Part shown: positions 34,168 to 36,795 of the stretch, piece by piece
Position numbering within the stretch: position 1 is the stretch's first letter
Layout of the letters: the number at the start of each line of letters is the position of its first letter
Source: Caldifarciminota bacterium
GTDB taxonomy: Bacteria > Hydrothermota > Tepidihabitantia > SM23-42 > JAOAFX01
DNA length: 36,795 nt
Assembly: GCA_026416055.1 (NCBI GenBank)
Contig: JAOAFX010000011.1
Coordinates: 1-36,795, forward strand
Direction: 5' to 3'
Translations under genes and position numbers: made by a program
Notes under the pieces: model-generated
What the model was told of the DNA's origin: nothing
What the model saw: only the letters and a program-made list of their open reading frames with translations
Database searches by the model: none

Positions 34168-35877
34168 TTATTCAAAGAATTTATCCCGATTGTCAATTAT
34201 CTGCCTGGGCGTAAAAATTGACTGACTCAAACTCTGTAAGCGTACCTGACGCAGATGCTGGATGTATTTGACCATACTCGTATCAAAGGGCGCAACCCTT
34301 TTATTATCACATCTTATAATATAACCAGCCCATTCAGTCAGCAATGGCCTTGATACCTGACCAGAATCTAATGAGCCAAGTACACCTGAAAACTCTGGTC
34401 CATATCTCGCTTCTACATCGCTGAGGGTTAAGTCACGCAATCTGGGCTGGAAGAATAATATAGTATCTATCTCGGCAATTTTTTCCAGCATTCCTGTGGT
34501 CTGGAGTTCGCTAAATACCTTTTCAAGATACTCCTTGACCGCAGTTTTCAATCTTTCTCTTTCATATCGGGAACGAATTATATTTTTTTCTTTTTCGTTG
34601 TCCAAGCTCAATGTCCTGGCAGGGATTATTGAGTCGAGAATGAAAACATAATAACCACCAAAACTGCTGAAAGGGCCGATCACTTTTTTGGCCTTTAATT
34701 TTTTTAATTCCTTTGCAAATCCTTCCTGGTTGCGCACCGGAAAGTTGAGTTTATCAGGATTCAGTGGAAGTGTTCTGTTTGTGGTCAGGTTATATTCTTT
34801 TGCTGCCTCATCAAAGCCCAATTCTTTCACTGAATTCTTAAAAGACTCAATTCGGTCATTTAGTTCACCGAGGGTTGTAGAAGAAACATTTATCTTTACC
34901 TTTGCTGAGTATATCAATCCTTTACCTGCACGTTTAATTACTTCATAACCCCGGGATGTAAGGATTATTTCCGACACCTCACCATCCTTTAATTTTTTGT
35001 AAACTTCCACTTCATAGGGTAATAGTTCTTTCTCGTCCTTGAATTTTTTCTCTATCAATGTATCATCTGAGATCTCACGGGCAACACTCAGAAAATCCTC
35101 ACCTTCTTTTACCCTTAATAAAAGGTCCTCAAGCCTTTCCCGGGCTTCCATTGAATCTGCGCTTGAAGGAAGTCTTTCAAAGAATACATATTTGAGAATC
35201 TTCATTTCTGGATTTGTAAAATCTTTAATGTGCCGGTTATAGTACTCTTTCAATTCATCCTCAGTAATCTCAAACTTGCCTTTCAAACGGAACAGGGGTA
35301 GACTCAGAAATGAGAAATCATACAATGTACCAAACTTAGATATTGTAACGCTATCTTCAAAAGGCGAGACCCAGGCCATTGTAGATATTAAAGAACGGAG
35401 TTTTTCACGAGGTAAACGTCTTCTCAAATTGAACTCGTATTCCATAAGCCAGGGACGGCTCTGGGGTGATTTTATTAGTTCAAGATATTTATTGTAGTCA
35501 AAATTGCCAGCGCTATCCTTCATATGTTCTGATTCATAAATTTCCCGTGGTGGATTGCTTTTTATAATTGCCCAGAGCTCTTCATCAACCACGCGGATAT
35601 TCTCTTTTTTTATGAGATTATTCCAGATAACTTCCTCAATCATTAAATTCCAGATATCTTCACGGTCAATGTTCTTCATCTCCCTTTCTTTACTCTGGGC
35701 AAACCTTATATAGTCAGCATATGCAACTGGAACACCATCAATTCTGGCAATATTAACTTCTTCCTGCTGGGTAATACCAGTGACATTAAGCCCCCATTCA
35801 AAAAATATCAATAAAACAAAGGCAGCGACAACGATAAAGAGTATTAGTCGGGTATTTCTTCTAAAATTCTGCATCAT
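34168..35877 (-). CDS. SurA/PpiD-like membrane-anchored peptidyl-prolyl isomerase
   Basis: The 569-residue protein starts MMQNFRRNTRLILFIVVAAFVLLIFF, one N-terminal membrane anchor with the body in the periplasm, like PpiD. A SurA_N-type chaperone region follows (GVPVAYADYIRFAQ, then EVIWNNLIKKENIRVVDEEL). Around residues 225-310 lies a rotamase-type PpiC domain (EITEDELKEYYNRH, ILKYVFFERLP, ISDDT, VSEIILTSRGYEVIK). A second, degenerate repeat may lie near 370-400 (VIGPFSSFGGYYVFILDSI). It would help outer-membrane or secreted proteins fold. The ATG at 35877 has GGAG 6 nt upstream; a longer reading from 35946 would start upstream of its own promoter and is rejected. Confidence 0.86.
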   Translation of the reverse strand: MMQNFRRNTRLILFIVVAAFVLLIFFEWGLNVTGITQQEEVNIARIDGVPVAYADYIRFAQSKEREMKNIDREDIWNLMIEEVIWNNLIKKENIRVVDEELWAIIKSNPPREIYESEHMKDSAGNFDYNKYLELIKSPQSRPWLMEYEFNLRRRLPREKLRSLISTMAWVSPFEDSVTISKFGTLYDFSFLSLPLFRLKGKFEITEDELKEYYNRHIKDFTNPEMKILKYVFFERLPSSADSMEARERLEDLLLRVKEGEDFLSVAREISDDTLIEKKFKDEKELLPYEVEVYKKLKDGEVSEIILTSRGYEVIKRAGKGLIYSAKVKINVSSTTLGELNDRIESFKNSVKELGFDEAAKEYNLTTNRTLPLNPDKLNFPVRNQEGFAKELKKLKAKKVIGPFSSFGGYYVFILDSIIPARTLSLDNEKEKNIIRSRYERERLKTAVKEYLEKVFSELQTTGMLEKIAEIDTILFFQPRLRDLTLSDVEARYGPEFSGVLGSLDSGQVSRPLLTEWAGYIIRCDNKRVAPFDTSMVKYIQHLRQVRLQSLSQSIFTPRQIIDNRDKFFE

Positions 35878-35899
35878 AATTTTCTCCAGCGCATGCCTT

Positions 35900-35927
35900 A
35901 TTCTATTTAAAATCAATAAAATGTCAA
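35900..35927 (-). promoter_or_regulatory. Promoter of the PPIase gene (short leader)
   Basis: On the minus strand TTGACA (35927-35922), 16-nt spacer and TAGAAT (35905-35900). The expected transcript start leaves a leader of roughly 16 nt that contains GGAG, so this is a conventional, not leaderless, start. Confidence 0.75.
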
Positions 35928-36158
35928 CAGAAGATTTAATCAGCATGTATCTTATTGAAATTAAATCTATGCTCTCTTAAGATCCTAAATCGGCATTAAA
36001 TCAAGTTTTTATATCTGTCAATTTTTTTGAATTTATGGACATTTTTGAAAGTGAAAATGGCAAAAACTTGTGGAATTTCATATAGTTTTTAGAAAATCAT
36101 GCCCAAAATTCAAAAATGCAATTTTCCATTATAAACCGATTTTTTATTAATTTTTAAC
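35928..36158. other. Divergent AT-rich intergenic region, no gene seen
   Basis: About 230 nt between the PPIase promoter and the pilM promoter. It is strongly A/T-rich with several T- and A-runs. I see no coding frame, tRNA or convincing palindrome. Confidence 0.4.
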
Positions 36159-36187
36159 TTGTACTTCCAGAATTTTTTGATTAAAAT
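36159..36187 (+). promoter_or_regulatory. Putative promoter of pilM (leaderless)
   Basis: TTGTAC (36159-36164), 17-nt spacer, TAAAAT (36182-36187), 5 nt (GGCTC), ATG at 36193. It is a weaker match than the others but has the same -10 to ATG spacing. Confidence 0.65.
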
Positions 36188-36192
36188 GGCTC

Positions 36193-36795
36193 ATGAATTC
36201 TGTAGTTGGGCTTGATATAGGTCAGGAATGGATTAAAGCTGTGGAGATTACCGAAGATTTAAAAATCAAGAAAGTTGGTAGGATAAAGGTTCCAGTAGAT
36301 AAAGAACAAGAAGAGGCTGAACAACAGATATACATAAAAAAAATCAAAGAATTGTTTGACACCTTTAAATTTCCACTAGAGAATGTGGTGATAAACTTCC
36401 GTGGCTCGTACATCCTTACCCGCACTTATCTATTACCATCTCCAGTTAAAGAAGAGTTTGAAACGTGGTTTATAGAAAACATCCAGGAATTGGTTCCTGG
36501 AACACCCCTTGAGGAAGTTGTTTATTCTTATCAAATTCTTAAATCAAGCCGCGCAATAATAGCTTTTGCTGAATTCAAAGAAATAGAGAAACAACTAATG
36601 ATGCTCCAAAATTGTAATATCATACCATCAATGATTGATGCCTCTTGCCTTGCCCTTTATGACACATTTATCTTACACCCCTGGGTAAAGGCAAAAAAGA
36701 ACCTTGCGATACTGGATATGAGCAATAGTCAGGGAGATTTATTGATTGTCAAGGAAGGTGATCCAATAAGTGCGAGTGTTGTCAATTGTCATAGC
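36193..36795 (+). CDS. pilM: Type IV pilus assembly protein PilM, 3'-truncated by the window
   Basis: The reading frame stays open for 201 codons to the window end. MNSVVGLDIGQEWIKAVEI is the ASKHA/FtsA-like phosphate-1 motif typical of PilM, followed by a strand-rich region, ILTRTYLLPSPVKEEFETWF, IQELVPGTPLEEVVYSYQIL and a second phosphate-loop-like LAILDMSNSQGDLLIV. PilM is a cytosolic actin-like ATPase that binds the PilN N-terminus at the inner-membrane platform of type IV pili or related type II secretion systems. The expected pilN, pilO and pilQ would lie beyond the window. General secretion GspL-like protein is the main alternative. Confidence 0.85.
   Translation, partial: MNSVVGLDIGQEWIKAVEITEDLKIKKVGRIKVPVDKEQEEAEQQIYIKKIKELFDTFKFPLENVVINFRGSYILTRTYLLPSPVKEEFETWFIENIQELVPGTPLEEVVYSYQILKSSRAIIAFAEFKEIEKQLMMLQNCNIIPSMIDASCLALYDTFILHPWVKAKKNLAILDMSNSQGDLLIVKEGDPISASVVNCHS

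Noticed and set aside
35878-35946. N-terminal extension of the PPIase
   Set aside because: The extension covers the gene's own -35 and -10 boxes; the ATG at 35877 has a GGAG and begins the typical MMQNFRR anchor.

Overview
The window looks like a chromosomal contig from a Gram-negative, AT-leaning, probably uncultured bacterium. Evidence for an outer membrane is a predicted beta-barrel protein, exported thioredoxin-like proteins and an exported clostripain-type protease with an FlgD/T9SS-like C-terminus. The gene content (MutL-family ASKHA protein, DUF6485, DUF4388, DUF362-ferredoxin, many TPR proteins) recalls candidate lineages such as WOR-3/Stahlbacteria or relatives; this is only an impression. 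No rRNA, tRNA, CRISPR, phage or insertion sequence was recognised. The first 19 bases are an exact Tn5/Nextera mosaic end, so they are library adapter and the contig really begins at base 20 inside a gene.

Layout. 20-3997 (+): the 3' part of a cyclase/AAA-ATPase/TPR signalling protein, then class II aldolase. 6879-4036 (-): a three-gene exported redox operon made of an Omp28/thioredoxin-like protein with an in-frame UGA in a UxxC motif, a TlpA-like redoxin and an outer-membrane barrel. 7220-11744 (+): metG, tatD, rsmA, DUF362-ferredoxin. 14679-11741 (-): clostripain-like protease and isoaspartyl peptidase/asparaginase. 21840-14755 (-): an eight-gene run (DUF6485, gcvPB, unknown, mutL-like, rpmF, plsX, fabH, lysC). 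21951-23321 (+): NOL1/NOP2/Sun RNA methyltransferase. 23611-27452 (+): fusA, M23 peptidase, nadA. 27596-30229 (+): rho, rpmE, prfB. 30259-33925 (+): TPR/zinc-finger membrane protein, DUF4388 protein, purM. 34127-33927 (-): small zinc ribbon. 35877-34168 (-): SurA/PpiD-like isomerase. 36193-end (+): 5' part of pilM.

Two observations stand out. First, the gene at 6879-6163 is best read as one selenoprotein. UGA codon 40 sits exactly where the first redox Cys of Omp28-like thioredoxin folds lies (U-F-F-C). A signal sequence and conserved motif lie upstream in frame, and a GC-rich hairpin starts 9 nt after the UGA. UGA is otherwise a normal stop here, as shown by the stop of metG and others and by an intact RF2 gene with its UGA-dependent +1 frameshift. 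Second, transcription starts look leaderless. In eight cases a near-consensus sigma70 promoter (TTGACx - 16/17 - TATAAT or TAAAAT) ends only 5-6 nt before the start codon of the first gene of a unit, and 8 nt before it in a ninth (fusA). Internal operon genes rely on Shine-Dalgarno sites or 1-20 nt overlaps. rho, the M23 peptidase and the isomerase are exceptions with longer leaders.
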